Source: Lactobacillus sp. CBA3605
Lineage (GTDB): Bacteria; Bacillota; Bacilli; Lactobacillales; Lactobacillaceae
DNA: 64,000 nt
Direction: 5' to 3'
Assembly (NCBI RefSeq): GCF_002970915.1
Contig: NZ_CP027190.1
Location: forward strand, 1,736,001-1,800,000
Each line of letters opens with the position of its first letter. Position 1 is the first letter of the stretch. The position numbers were made by a program, and so were the translations under genes. Below, piece after piece: positions 30,044 to 39,699 of the stretch. The notes under the pieces are model-generated. The model saw only the letters and a program-made list of their open reading frames with translations. It made no database searches and had not been told where the DNA came from.

Positions 30044-30943
30044 TTAATTCAGCTTGCCTTTTCGGTAGGCTTGGGCTTCCAGCTGGCGTACTTGAATAAT
30101 TGTCCGTAAATTCGTATCAATAATCGGCCGATGTAGTCGTTCGACTGCCATGAGTTTTTTGAGCGTTGTTTGACCAGTAGTTGCGTCGCCAAAATAAAGA
30201 GCCCAGATGGCTAACCAAAATTGACGACCGATGCGGCCATCCCAATTTAAGCGGGTTGGATCGAGTGCTTGAAATTTAGTTGCCAAAGCACGGGCACAAT
30301 CAAATTCGCGCCAGTTAAGGTAAGTTTGCAACACAGTCCCATAGTAGTCAATCAAGTCATTTAAAACGTGGAATGGATCACCAAATGTCGTTTGTTACCG
30401 GGAGCAATTTTGTTCCATTTTAAGGGTAAAGTCAGCTAGCGCTGCAATGCCGGCGTCACTTGCGACTAAGGCGGGGAGCAAGCTGACTAATTTTAATTCT
30501 TGTACCGTCCAAGTCTTTGTTTGACGTAAGTGTTGATAGGCCGGTTGGACAGCGGCGGTGAGGGGCATCTGTCGATGATCAAAGGCAATCAAACGGATAC
30601 TTGTATAGCTAGCAATCAGTCGTTCGTAAGTTTTGGGACTATGCTGATGGTCACGCACCCAATCAGTTAGAAAAGTAAAGTTTTGGTCACGATAGGCCTG
30701 AGTAGTGATTAGCAAGGCTCGGTCAAGTGGTGAAGACTGATAGTGTTGCGCAATAAACCGGTATTCGTCAACTGAGACACCTAGATTATCTAGGATGGCG
30801 AAGAGTTTCGTCGCTGCGATATCATGCTGTCCATGCTCGAAGCGGGTTGCAAAGGATCGCGAGACGATGCCAGTATAGATTTCTTTTTGAGAAAAGCCCT
30901 TATCTAAACGAATTTGTTTGACTGTTAGACCGAGAGTTTTCAT
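30044..30943 (-). pseudogene. Rgg/GadR/MutR-like transcriptional regulator broken by one in-frame stop
   Basis: ATG 30943 follows AAGGAGG and opens an Xre-type helix-turn-helix (LTVKQIRLDKGFSQKEIYTG, then FARFEHGQ-like RSFATRFEHGQHDI), with a helical TPR-like domain after it, as in Rgg-family peptide-responsive regulators. The frame is stopped by TAA at 30397-30395 after 182 codons. It then runs on without any further stop to 30044, giving about 299 codons, a normal Rgg length. One change (for example CAA to TAA) would explain it. The truncated N-terminal product might still bind DNA. It is divergent from an MFS exporter gene, its likely target. Confidence 0.8.
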
Positions 30944-31043
30944 TGTAACCTCCTTAATGTGGCCTATATGCCACCTAATTAATCGTTGTAACACGACTAT
31001 GGCACGTAAACTAAGGTTTAGTCAATTAGGGAGGTCTTGAAAA

Positions 31044-32261
31044 TTGCACACAATACTGAGAAATCGAACCGTCCAAACGCTAGTTAGCGCCAACCTTTTT
31101 TCAACGTTGGGGGTCAGTTTGTTTAATATTATTTTGTTAACCTATGCCAAGAGTTTTACGCAGCCCAAATTATTGGTTTCAGTCGTGTCAGTGGCAACCG
31201 TTTTACCAAGTGTTTTTGGTGTTCTGGTTGGTCGAGCGGCGGATCAGACTAAGCGGAAGCCACGGTTGATGATTCAGACCAAATTAGTGCAAGCGGCCTT
31301 GTATTTAGTGTTAGCCCAAGTGATTAATCAGCATGTCGTTTGGGTTTTTTACGTGGTCGTTGCCATTAATATGAGTTCTGATACGATTGGTAATTACGGT
31401 AGTAGTTTGTTTACCCTAGTGTTGCAGGGCCGCATCGTTACTAGCAATCGACAACAGGCGTTGGGTCTGAATCAGAGTGTCAGTACATTGGTTCAGCCAG
31501 TTGGGCAAGCGTGCGGGGTTGCCGTAATGGCGGCAACACATAACTATGCACTCGCAGGCGACTTGAATGCCATTGCCTTTTTACTGTCGGCGGTCTGCTT
31601 GCAACTTGGTCACGCAACGCTAAAAATGCCAGCGACTAGCCAATTATCAGTACCACGCTCCCAGCAGCATGTGTGGCCGGCTTTGCAACCAGTATTACGT
31701 GACGTGATGCAACTATCGGCGGTTAGTGGATTAGGGCTTGTGATGGGGTGCAATCTGTTGGCCAACGGCTTAACCGCAACGTTGAATTTATTCTTTATTA
31801 ATCGAGCTGATCAGTTACCAGTCAGCTATAGTGTTGCTATTCTATTAGTGAATTTTGGCTTTGTTGGTGGAACGGTAGTTGGTGGTCTGACAAAACAAAC
31901 TTGGGTAGATCGACTCAGTATACGGCAGCTCATCATCAGCATTGCTGGCTGTTTGGCGAGTGAGTTTCTCGTGCTACTGGTATATCCACATTTGTGGGCG
32001 ATTTTGCTAGCCACCTTTAGCTTGGCCTGTTTGACTGGTAAATTGGATCCTAAGTTTTTTGCTTTAATTATGGTCAAAGCCGATCCGCAGCAACTAGGCG
32101 CAATTTTTGGTTTGATTAGTACGGTCGTCATGTTGGCAACGCCAATCGGCAGCTTGGGATTTGTTTTAAGCTATAATATCGGGGGCGCAACGGCGACTTT
32201 TGCGGTCGGGCTGATTCTAGCATTAGTAACACTGGGGTGGCTTCAGTTGGCAAAATTGTGA
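31044..32261 (+). CDS. MFS transporter
   Basis: A 405-residue protein with about 10-12 membrane segments and the MFS loop pattern VGRAADQTKRKPRLM after helix 2. It resembles drug or metabolite exporters of the major facilitator superfamily; substrate is unknown. The start is TTG 31044 with GGGAGG at 31029-31034. It is transcribed away from the broken Rgg-like regulator 100 bases upstream, a typical regulator/exporter pair, so its control may be altered by the regulator's stop codon. Confidence 0.85.
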   Translation: MHTILRNRTVQTLVSANLFSTLGVSLFNIILLTYAKSFTQPKLLVSVVSVATVLPSVFGVLVGRAADQTKRKPRLMIQTKLVQAALYLVLAQVINQHVVWVFYVVVAINMSSDTIGNYGSSLFTLVLQGRIVTSNRQQALGLNQSVSTLVQPVGQACGVAVMAATHNYALAGDLNAIAFLLSAVCLQLGHATLKMPATSQLSVPRSQQHVWPALQPVLRDVMQLSAVSGLGLVMGCNLLANGLTATLNLFFINRADQLPVSYSVAILLVNFGFVGGTVVGGLTKQTWVDRLSIRQLIISIAGCLASEFLVLLVYPHLWAILLATFSLACLTGKLDPKFFALIMVKADPQQLGAIFGLISTVVMLATPIGSLGFVLSYNIGGATATFAVGLILALVTLGWLQLAKL

Positions 32262-32612
32262 CTTGCATGGAAGCTAACCTGAAGTTGCCGTTTTATCAGC
32301 GTTGAACAGGATGATCGAAGTAGCGGCATTAAAAACAAAGATGTTAGCGCAAAAGTCATCAGAGTATCCAGCCAAAGATGAATCGAAATTTGTGATAACG
32401 GTTTCGTTTTGTTTGGGTTAAGTCGGTATACTCGTAAAATCCGAACGAATTTCACCTCACGAAACTTTAATATTAAAGTAACAACGGCGCTGAAAACCCG
32501 AAATAGCCACTGCTAGCCCAGTCTAATGCAATTTATAACGGTTAGGGGGGCTTGCTTTTCGGCCCCAAAATGCATATTATTTATATGTAATAAGTTTTGA
32601 ATGGAGGAAATT
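32262..32612 (+). other. Gene-free leader region of prs with PurBox-like sequence
   Basis: No ORF of note lies in this 351-base gap. AAATCCGAACGAAT (32437-32450) resembles the PurR box seen before purR, and a GTTTGGG (32411-32417) in the opposite orientation lies about 30 bases upstream. A G-run/C-run hairpin (about 32545-32567) and AT-rich -10-like sequences occur nearer prs. PurR control of prs is plausible but not proven. Confidence 0.45.
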
Positions 32613-33593
32613 ATGTCAGAACAGTATTTTGATCCAAAGTTGAAGATTTTTGCTTTGAATTCAAATAAACCATTGGCAGAAAAAATTGCTGAAGCCGTTG
32701 GTGTTAAGTTAGGTAAGACATCCGTCGATCGGTTTAGCGATGGCGAAATTCGTATTAACATTGAGGAAAGTATTCGTGGTGACCAAGTTTACATCATCCA
32801 ATCGACCTCAGCACCAGTTAATGATAACCTAATGGAATTATTGATTATGATTGATGCGTTACGGCGAGCTAGTGCTAAGACCATCAACGTGGTCATCCCT
32901 TATTATGGGTATGCACGCCAAGACCGCAAAGCGCGTTCGCGGGAACCAATCACTGCCAAGCTAGTTGCTAACATGCTGGAAACAGCTGGCGCAACCCGGA
33001 TTTTGGCACTTGATTTACATGCTGCTCAAATTCAAGGATTTTTTGATATCCCATTGGATCATTTAATGGGAGCGCCGCTGTTGGCTGACTATTTCTTAAC
33101 GCATCACTTAGCTGAAAATGCCGTTGTGGTTTCACCAGATCATGGTGGGGTGACGCGGGCTCGGAAGTTAGCTGAATTCTTGAAGGCCCCAATTGCCATT
33201 ATTGACAAACGTCGACCACGGGCTAACGTTGCAGAAGTTATGAACATTATCGGTGATGTGAAGGGCAAACGGGCCATCATGATTGATGATATGATTGATA
33301 CTGCTGGGACGATTACTTTGGGGGCGCAAGCCTTGATGGATGCTGGTGCTACGGATGTTTATGCCAGTTGTACGCATCCAGTACTTTCAGGTCCAGCGAT
33401 TGAACGGATTGAAAAGTCACCTATCAAAAAATTGATTGTGACGGATTCGATTGCTTTACCAGCTGAAAAGCAGATTGATAAGATTGTTCAAGTTTCCGTT
33501 GGACAATTGATGGGTCAAGCCATTAAGTTCATTCATGAAAACAAACCAGTTAGTCCATTGTTCAAAAATCGGTTCCATAACGAAGAAAACTAG
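32613..33593 (+). CDS. prs: Ribose-phosphate pyrophosphokinase
   Basis: Prs makes PRPP from ribose 5-phosphate and ATP for nucleotide, His and Trp synthesis. The 326-residue protein has the class I signatures: [28 protein letters not shown] and the PRPP loop [15 protein letters not shown] 32613 has GGAGG at 32603-32607; the ATG at 32601 overlaps that site and is rejected. A strong terminator follows. Confidence 0.97.
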   Translation: MSEQYFDPKLKIFALNSNKPLAEKIAEAVGVKLGKTSVDRFSDGEIRINIEESIRGDQVYIIQSTSAPVNDNLMELLIMIDALRRASAKTINVVIPYYGYARQDRKARSREPITAKLVANMLETAGATRILALDLHAAQIQGFFDIPLDHLMGAPLLADYFLTHHLAENAVVVSPDHGGVTRARKLAEFLKAPIAIIDKRRPRANVAEVMNIIGDVKGKRAIMIDDMIDTAGTITLGAQALMDAGATDVYASCTHPVLSGPAIERIEKSPIKKLIVTDSIALPAEKQIDKIVQVSVGQLMGQAIKFIHENKPVSPLFKNRFHNEEN

Positions 33594-33609
33594 ACTAATT
33601 TTTAATGAC

Positions 33610-33643
33610 AAAGTGTTTGGGCAATTACCCAAACACTTTTTTT
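33610..33643 (+). terminator. Terminator after prs
   Basis: AAGTGTTTGGG pairs perfectly with CCCAAACACTT around a short loop, followed by seven Ts. Confidence 0.92.
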
Positions 33644-33725
33644 GGTGCTAAATTAAGTTAAAATCTGCAATTAGGGTTGTTTTTAGCTACAATGGAAGTA
33701 TTGGACTAAAGGGAGGTGGGGTGAC

Positions 33726-34748
33726 ATGAATTGGTTTTATTGGGGCAGTTTAGCGTTGGTCATTGCGATTACGCTACAATTGACGGATCGGCGGCGCTGG
33801 TTAACGGGGTATTTTGTGAGTGCCGCGATTATTGGATTGACCCTAGCAGCTTATCGGACGGTTAGCAATCAAGCTAGTCCCCTTTGGCAATTTATTATTG
33901 TGGGGCTAAAGCTAGTGGGTTATCTGGTGTTACCAATCCTCGTATTGGTCGTGGCCCTAAGCTTTATTCGGTATAGTTATCGCTTAATTCGCAAAGAGGG
34001 CTGGCACTTACATTATAGTTTGTTAGCAATCGTTGGTGTTTTATTGGTTGCCATGCTTGGGTTATTGGCATTAAATGGCTTGTGCTGGCAGCAACGATGG
34101 CTCTGGGAATTATTAGGGCTAGCGTTAGTGTTAACCGCCTATTTTGCGGCTGGATTTTTGGCCTATTTAGTCGCGGGTGTGACGACTCGGTTAGGTCGGC
34201 GCGGGCCGGTCGATGCAATTATTGTGTTAGGTGCTGGCTTAATGCCGGATGGTCGACCAACGCGCACGTTAAGTTATCGATTGAAAGCGGCGGCTAAATT
34301 TTATCGTGGGCAACGTGCGCAATATCATCAACCAATTAAGTTAATTGTTTCGGGTGGTCAAGGTCCAGATGAAATCATGGCTGAAAGTACGGCTATGCGT
34401 CAATATTTAGTGGCGCTAGGGATACCAGTTGATGTGATTCAAGAAGAAAATCAATCGACTTCGACGCTTGAAAATCTAAAATTTTCGCACACTTGGTTGG
34501 TCAAACGCCAGCCCTTTTATCGGGCAGTCGTGGTGACCAGCGATTACCATGTGCTTCGTGCTAATATTTTAGCACGCCGGTTACGTTTGAATATAGTTAG
34601 CCGAGGATCGCGGACACCGTGGTATTATGTTCCCTTTGCGATGTTTCGTGAGTATTTGGCCTTGATTGTGTTATATCATTGGGCTAACTTGGTTGCGGTT
34701 ATTGGATTGATTCTGATTTACGGGGCCTGGTTAGTAAAGTTAATTTAG
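33726..34748 (+). CDS. YdcF/SanA-like DUF218 membrane protein
   Basis: A 340-residue protein with about five N-terminal membrane segments (residues 1-155). A cytosolic or surface DUF218 domain follows (PVDAIIVLGAGLMPDGRPT, LIVSGGQGPDE, STSTLENLKFS, VVVTSDYHVLRANILARR), and then a final hydrophobic helix. DUF218 proteins are implicated in envelope functions but have no settled reaction. ATG 33726 follows GGGAGGTGGGG. Confidence 0.9.
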   Translation: MNWFYWGSLALVIAITLQLTDRRRWLTGYFVSAAIIGLTLAAYRTVSNQASPLWQFIIVGLKLVGYLVLPILVLVVALSFIRYSYRLIRKEGWHLHYSLLAIVGVLLVAMLGLLALNGLCWQQRWLWELLGLALVLTAYFAAGFLAYLVAGVTTRLGRRGPVDAIIVLGAGLMPDGRPTRTLSYRLKAAAKFYRGQRAQYHQPIKLIVSGGQGPDEIMAESTAMRQYLVALGIPVDVIQEENQSTSTLENLKFSHTWLVKRQPFYRAVVVTSDYHVLRANILARRLRLNIVSRGSRTPWYYVPFAMFREYLALIVLYHWANLVAVIGLILIYGAWLVKLI

Positions 34749-34794
34749 GTTAGCGCGGTGGTTTTGAGAAAATAGGTGGCATTGTTAACGTTAA

Positions 34795-34803
34795 TGTTAT
34801 AAT
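34795..34803 (+). promoter_or_regulatory. Extended -10 promoter of the lipoprotein gene
   Basis: TGTTATAAT gives an extended -10 at 34795-34803. Because the in-frame ATG at 34802 falls inside it, the GTG at 34832 is the better start. Confidence 0.6.
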
Positions 34804-34831
34804 GGACGAAGTTAAAAGGGAGGGATTTGCC

Positions 34832-35830
34832 GTGGATCTTACACATCGACCACGTTTGGGGCTGATGGTGATCATCTTATTTGGGCTTTTCACTTTGTCG
34901 GGTTGTGCGCCAATTTCGCGGAGTGCAACGAATCGTTCAACTACTGCTGGAACGACCACGCACAGTAACGCAACGGTTTTGACCAAGGCGAATCAACAAA
35001 TTTCGCACCAAAAAATTGCAGCGGCGCTACAAACATTGGCGGCCGCTAAGACGTCAAATGCAACGATTGATAATTTGACGACGGGTTTAAAGCATTATCA
35101 AAAAGCGGCGGATGCTTTAAGTGATAATGAATTGAGCTTAGCCAAGGGCTATTTTGAGACGTTGACTGCTTATCAAGGCACCACTGATGCCACTTTTATT
35201 AAAGCGCGCGCTGAACTGGTTCATCAGTATCAGCAAGTTAAGTTAGCGAACAGCTATTATAATGCGGCCCGTGATGAGCTAAGTGTGCATGCGCTAGCTC
35301 GTTCGAAAACGGCGATTGATAAGTTAGACCAAATTGATCCTGTTCACCCAGTTATCAAACAATTACAGAAAAAAGCACTGGCAATGAAGCAAGCCATTAT
35401 GAACTATGAAGCGTCGCAATCAACCAGTTCAGGGCAAGCAAGTTCGGCAGTCGCTAGTACAAGTACCACTAGCAGCAGTCAGACTGCTACCACGAGTACA
35501 ACCAGTTCAAGTAGTATTGCTGAGAGCAGTACGAGTAGTAGTACTGCTAGTACAAGTAGTGAGACGGCGACGAGCCAAGCTAACGAAGCGACCAGTAGCA
35601 TGAGCAGTAGTGCGGTCTCTGATCAGGCTATTTTGAGTGAATTTAAGGCGGCGGCAACGGTCACGTTTTCCAAGTCAGACCAGTTCAATGTGCTTGCTAG
35701 GACGAGTCATTATTATCAGATTGAAGTCATTCATGCAACTGATACCGTGGCGACAAGTACGACCGACATTTATCGGTATTACCCAACGAGTGGGCAAGTT
35801 GAGCAACAAGCTAACCATGATTCAGAATAA
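34832..35830 (+). CDS. Ser/Thr-rich lipoprotein of unknown function
   Basis: A 332-residue secreted protein. The signal peptide (LGLMVIILFGLFTLSGC) ends in a lipobox, so Cys24 or so would be lipid-modified and anchored to the membrane. A helical TPR-like region (about residues 50-185) follows, then a low-complexity Ser/Thr/Ala linker of about 70 residues, then a short C-terminal beta-rich domain (FKAAATVTFSKSDQFNVLARTSHYYQIEV). GTG 34832 has AAAAGGGAGGG upstream. Function is not recognised; a wall- or envelope-associated role is inferred. Confidence 0.82.
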   Translation: MDLTHRPRLGLMVIILFGLFTLSGCAPISRSATNRSTTAGTTTHSNATVLTKANQQISHQKIAAALQTLAAAKTSNATIDNLTTGLKHYQKAADALSDNELSLAKGYFETLTAYQGTTDATFIKARAELVHQYQQVKLANSYYNAARDELSVHALARSKTAIDKLDQIDPVHPVIKQLQKKALAMKQAIMNYEASQSTSSGQASSAVASTSTTSSSQTATTSTTSSSSIAESSTSSSTASTSSETATSQANEATSSMSSSAVSDQAILSEFKAAATVTFSKSDQFNVLARTSHYYQIEVIHATDTVATSTTDIYRYYPTSGQVEQQANHDSE

Positions 35831-35836
35831 GTTAAA

Positions 35837-35874
35837 CACAAAAACGAGCCTGATTTTTCAGGCTCGTTTTTGTG
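35837..35874. terminator. Bidirectional terminator between lipoprotein and HAD genes
   Basis: A perfect 14-bp stem (AAAAACGAGCCTGA with its complement) has T-runs on both strands, between convergent genes. Confidence 0.92.
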
Positions 35875-35882
35875 ATTTGCGG

Positions 35883-36695
35883 TTATTTAGCGAGGGCCCA
35901 AGTATTAATGGCGTGGGCGACGCCGTCTTGAACGTTGGTTTTAGTTTCGTATTTAGCGAGCGCCTTTGCTTGGGGAATTGCATTGCCCATTGCAACGCTG
36001 TTCGTTGCATACTTAAGCATGCTGAGATCATTGCCTTGATCACCGATGGCCATCACTTCATCCGCCGTGAAGCCTAATCGTTCAGCGAGTACTTGTAAGG
36101 TCCGACCTTTACTAGCTTCAGGATTCATCAATTCTAAAAAGTAAGCTTCTGATTGGACCAGGTAATAACGGTCATAAATTTCAGCTGGAATCTTTTTAAT
36201 GGCCGCTGTTAGAATCTGGGGGTCATCAATGAACATACATTTTACAATCGGCAAATCAGACCGCATCTGTTCGGCAGTCCGGTAACGGACTGGCATATTA
36301 ACTAAGAAGCTTTCGCCGACTGTATAAGGACTGATGTTAGCATTGGCGGTATAGATGTGGTCTTCACTTTCGACGTGACAATGAACGCCAATCTTCCGAC
36401 TCAACGCTTCGATATCAATATAATCATTGTGCGACAGCGTCAAACTGGTAATGATGCGGCCTTCCACGGTTTGAGCCATGGCCCCATTGAAGGTTACGAC
36501 GTATTCGTCATCTCCGGTAATGGCTAATTGTTTCAGAAAAGGGGTGACGCCGCTTAAGGGACGGCCGGTGCAGAGTACTACTTTGATTCCTTGAGCCCGG
36601 GCTGCTTGCACGGCCTGAATGGTTGCTGGATTGAGTTCACTGTGTTCGTTTAGTAGGGTGCCATCCATATCGATGGCAATGAGCTTAACTGACAT
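35883..36695 (-). CDS. HAD-superfamily sugar/nucleotide phosphatase, Cof type
   Basis: The 270-residue hydrolase has motif I IAIDMDGTLLNE, motif II CTGRPL, motif III Lys near ASKGRTLQVLAERLG and motif IV GDQGNDLSML, with a type IIB cap between. It belongs to the Cof/YidA group, which dephosphorylates sugar phosphates or flavin-type substrates; the substrate here is unknown. Start ATG 36695 follows GGAGGAATTAG. It is upstream of a bidirectional terminator. Confidence 0.93.
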   Translation of the reverse strand: MSVKLIAIDMDGTLLNEHSELNPATIQAVQAARAQGIKVVLCTGRPLSGVTPFLKQLAITGDDEYVVTFNGAMAQTVEGRIITSLTLSHNDYIDIEALSRKIGVHCHVESEDHIYTANANISPYTVGESFLVNMPVRYRTAEQMRSDLPIVKCMFIDDPQILTAAIKKIPAEIYDRYYLVQSEAYFLELMNPEASKGRTLQVLAERLGFTADEVMAIGDQGNDLSMLKYATNSVAMGNAIPQAKALAKYETKTNVQDGVAHAINTWALAK

Positions 36696-36727
36696 TAGAC
36701 TAATTCCTCCATGTAAAATAATAACTG

Positions 36728-38074
36728 CTAAATAATTAACCGATCATTTTGAATATGTTGCTGAAAAGCTTGATAGATTGGATCAAATAAGTCAACCTCA
36801 GCTGTCCGACTCAACATTTCTTTGGGAAAGAAGAAGCGCCGATCGCCAGAGACTTTCCCAGTAATCGCCCGGACGAGATCGCTGACTGTTGAGAGTTCAA
36901 CTAAGCTGCCGTCTTCTTGCATTAATTCAATCTGTGTCCGCGGCTTTTTCATCTTAGGGTCATAAGCATCATAGGGTAAGTCATAACTATCATTAGTATC
37001 AGTGTAATAATGACTATTAAACCCTGCTCGTTCGATTAAAGTTTGTAGTTTTGGGACGAGCGATTGGGTCTGTACATCAATCCGGGCAGATTTTAATGGC
37101 CGGCGATCTAAAAAGCGCATGGCTAAATCGGCTAAAATTGGATCCTGACTATCACGCCAGTGGGTAAAGTAAGTATTTAAAACGCCATCGTCTAAGCGCA
37201 AATAGTCTTGTAACGTAAAGTTGTGGTTAAAAAAGGGTAATAGCATATAAGGGGTAGCTTCAGCATCGGTCGCATGACTTTGATAAAGTTCATTGGCACG
37301 TTCCAATAAGTGGTCTAAAATGACCTCCATCGAACGTGAGACCGGATGGAAGTACACTTGCATGTACATTTGAAAGCGACTAACAATATAATCCTCAACC
37401 GCATGCATGCCTTCCATTGCGAATGTAATGCCGCCTTGATAGGGGTGCATCACCCGTAAAATACGAGTTAAATCAAAATTACCGTAATTAGTACCGGTGA
37501 AATAAGAATCCCGTAATAAATAATCCATGCGGTCAGCATCAATTTGACTGGAAATCATTTGGACGACTTGTGGATTTGGGTAAGTTTTTTGAATAACTGC
37601 AGCAACCTGACTTGGGAATTCTGGGGCCACTTGCCGTAACACTTGATTCACTTCAGTTTCCGGCGACGTCAAGATTTTGACGGTCAGGGCTTCGTGGTCG
37701 GTATGGAAAATATGTTCAAAAGTATGCGAGTATGCGCCATGGCCGATGTCATGGAGTAAAGCGGCACACAATGTGACGAGGCGTTCACGGTCATCCCAAC
37801 CGCCATCACCAGGGATCTTGGTTGGGTAATTGCGTTCAAAGTTATCACAGATACGTCGACTAACTTCATAAACGCCCAAACAATGGCCAAAGCGTGAATG
37901 CTCAGCGCCATGAAAAGTTAATGATGTGGTGCCTAATTGCTTGATGCGACGCAACCGCTGAAATTCAGATGTGTTAATAAGGTCTAGAATCACTTGATGC
38001 TGAATATAAACGTAGTCATGGACAGGGTCGCGAAAGACCTTTTCCATGGGCAATAATTGATTACGATATGACAA
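36728..38074 (-). CDS. HD-domain phosphohydrolase (YwfO-like)
   Basis: The 448-residue protein carries an HD domain: FHGAEHSRFGHCLGVYEVSRR, the LLHDIGHGAYSHTFEH metal motif and DADRMDYLLRDSYFTG, the pattern of dNTP triphosphohydrolase-like proteins such as Bacillus YwfO. It probably removes triphosphate or phosphate from nucleotides; the exact substrate is unknown. The start is TTG 38074 with GGAGG at 38086-38082. The octanoyltransferase-like gene ends 23 bases upstream, so the two are likely co-transcribed. Confidence 0.9.
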   Translation of the reverse strand: MSYRNQLLPMEKVFRDPVHDYVYIQHQVILDLINTSEFQRLRRIKQLGTTSLTFHGAEHSRFGHCLGVYEVSRRICDNFERNYPTKIPGDGGWDDRERLVTLCAALLHDIGHGAYSHTFEHIFHTDHEALTVKILTSPETEVNQVLRQVAPEFPSQVAAVIQKTYPNPQVVQMISSQIDADRMDYLLRDSYFTGTNYGNFDLTRILRVMHPYQGGITFAMEGMHAVEDYIVSRFQMYMQVYFHPVSRSMEVILDHLLERANELYQSHATDAEATPYMLLPFFNHNFTLQDYLRLDDGVLNTYFTHWRDSQDPILADLAMRFLDRRPLKSARIDVQTQSLVPKLQTLIERAGFNSHYYTDTNDSYDLPYDAYDPKMKKPRTQIELMQEDGSLVELSTVSDLVRAITGKVSGDRRFFFPKEMLSRTAEVDLFDPIYQAFQQHIQNDRLII

Positions 38075-38097
38075 CTAAATGCCTCCGTTCACTAATT

Positions 38098-38901
38098 TTA
38101 TTTAAGGCGCTCTTGACGGCGTCGCATTTGCTGATAGGCGTGGGTTAAGTGTGCTTGAAACTCAGGCTCAGCGATTAACCGTGGTAATTTTTGCCGGTCA
38201 ACGACGCCGTGTTGTCCGAGGACAGTATCGAAGCGCTGAATGACCGTTTGGACTGTTAATGGCCGGTGTAATTGATCGGCCATGGTCGTCATGACTTGCG
38301 GGTCCACCTGAGGAAAGCGATCGTCCAACTGACCCGCTAAACTTGTTTGATAGAATTGTTGGACGAGCTGACCCCGCTGGGCTTGATTGCCATTCACACT
38401 AAGATAGAGCATGATGACTAATGCGGAAGCCGTTCGGCGTTGTGACATACCGGCAATTTTTTGACCTGCAATACTTAAATCATAAGCACCCGGACAATAA
38501 GAGTGTGTGATTTCGCCGGCTTGAATTGGCCAGGCTGGCCAAACGGCTTGCACATAACTCGTCATGAGCTGATAAGCTGCTTCAATGGAATAGTCGGCCC
38601 GTTGTGCTGGTAAAAAGAGTGACACATTCAGCACGCCGGGGTCGGCGACAACAGCTAAACCACCCGAGTTACGCAACAGTGTCCGATAGCCGGCAGCGTT
38701 AAGGGTCGTGAGACCGGTCTTTAAAGCGGGCAGTTGTTGATCAAGCAAACCTAGGATGACTGTTTGGGGCAGCTGCCAATAATGAACCAGTGGTTGCTGA
38801 ATTTCAGCAGTTAACCATAATAAAGCATTCGTATAAGCAAAGCTGTCCACGATTTCGTCAGGCTGGTAAAATTGTGTTAAAGTTGCAATAGTTGATTGCA
38901 T
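38098..38901 (-). CDS. lipL: Lipoate-protein ligase/octanoyltransferase family protein (LipL-like)
   Basis: The 267-residue BPL/LplA-fold protein has LRNSGGLAVVADPGVLNVSL and the diagnostic HSYCPGAYDLSIAGQKIAG, where Cys136 and Lys148 match the amidotransferase LipL (YwfL) of Bacillus. LipL moves octanoyl or lipoyl from GcvH to E2 subunits. The adjacent ywfO-like gene gives the same neighbourhood theme. A lipoate ligase role is the alternative. ATG 38901 follows GAGGGGATGAC. Confidence 0.8.
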   Translation of the reverse strand: MQSTIATLTQFYQPDEIVDSFAYTNALLWLTAEIQQPLVHYWQLPQTVILGLLDQQLPALKTGLTTLNAAGYRTLLRNSGGLAVVADPGVLNVSLFLPAQRADYSIEAAYQLMTSYVQAVWPAWPIQAGEITHSYCPGAYDLSIAGQKIAGMSQRRTASALVIMLYLSVNGNQAQRGQLVQQFYQTSLAGQLDDRFPQVDPQVMTTMADQLHRPLTVQTVIQRFDTVLGQHGVVDRQKLPRLIAEPEFQAHLTHAYQQMRRRQERLK

Positions 38902-39217
38902 GACGGTGTCATCCCCTCAAAATATCGGTTACAACGTTAATTATACTCGAAAAGTAAGCACCACGCAGGGCAATTACTGGATAGATTGATTTTTAGGCAA
39001 TTTTAGTGGCATGGCTTATAATTAAACTAGCATGTCGTAACGGCGATTAGGCTCTAATTTGACTAGTGAGGTGTGGTTAATTAGCCGAATCCGAGGCTGG
39101 TTATTGCTGGTTTTGGTTTGAGCGTTTAGAATAGCATTTAAGTGACTTAATAAGGTTGGTTTCAAGTTTGGTTATTGACTGGTAACTTGAAACGGCTACT
39201 GATAAGGAGGAACAGTG
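38902..39217 (+). other. Gene-free region before the DUF1934 gene: promoter-like element and leader hairpin
   Basis: TATAAT at 39017-39022 is a likely plus-strand -10 with a poor -35. Near the end a 10-bp perfect inverted repeat (39159-39168 with 39184-39193, 15-base loop) ends 10 bases before the AAGGAGG site at 39204. No ORF was seen. The hairpin could affect translation of the DUF1934 gene. Confidence 0.45.
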
Positions 39218-39655
39218 ATGGATGATTTAACAACGGGGGTCCCGGTGGCGATCCATCTGGAGACCCAAGCGATACAAGCAGGTGATACCGCCAATTATGC
39301 CCTGGATGTTGATGGTCAGTTAGTACAGATGGGGGACGCTTTTTATTTGCGGTACAAAGAAGTGAGCGATGATGCGGCGCCCGTCCCCGTAACCATCAAG
39401 CTGGTTTCCAATGGCGATGTGGTCTTAACGCGGAGTGCTGAAAATCGGTTGCGGCTCCATTTTTCCAATGGCAAACGGATTCAAGCCCGTTATCGGACGC
39501 CGATGGGTATTTTGCCGGTCGACACGGTGACACCGATGCTACGCGTCCGGTTGCGAGAACGCCCATTTTCAGGCGAAGTCAACGTTAACTATCAGTTATA
39601 CGCAGGTGAACAACCGATTGGCGACTACAAGCTACGATTGCAATTTACAGCTTGA
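39218..39655 (+). CDS. DUF1934 family protein (YwiB-like)
   Basis: The 145-residue protein is a predicted beta-barrel of the DUF1934/YwiB family, recognised by the lipocalin-like strand pattern DVDGQLVQMGDAFYLRYKEV, VTIKLVSNGDVVLTR and the C-terminal GEVNVNYQLYAGEQPIGDYKLRL. The biochemical function is unknown. ATG 39218 lies 7 bases after AAGGAGG. It precedes rpoE, as in related Firmicutes. Confidence 0.88.
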   Translation: MDDLTTGVPVAIHLETQAIQAGDTANYALDVDGQLVQMGDAFYLRYKEVSDDAAPVPVTIKLVSNGDVVLTRSAENRLRLHFSNGKRIQARYRTPMGILPVDTVTPMLRVRLRERPFSGEVNVNYQLYAGEQPIGDYKLRLQFTA

Positions 39656-39699
39656 TTTGGTATGATGAACTGTAAACTGTGGAAAGGACGTGCACCAGT

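Noticed and set aside
35406..35603. Val/Arg/Gln-rich plus-strand ORF
   Set aside because: It is an out-of-frame reading of the Ser/Thr linker of the lipoprotein gene.
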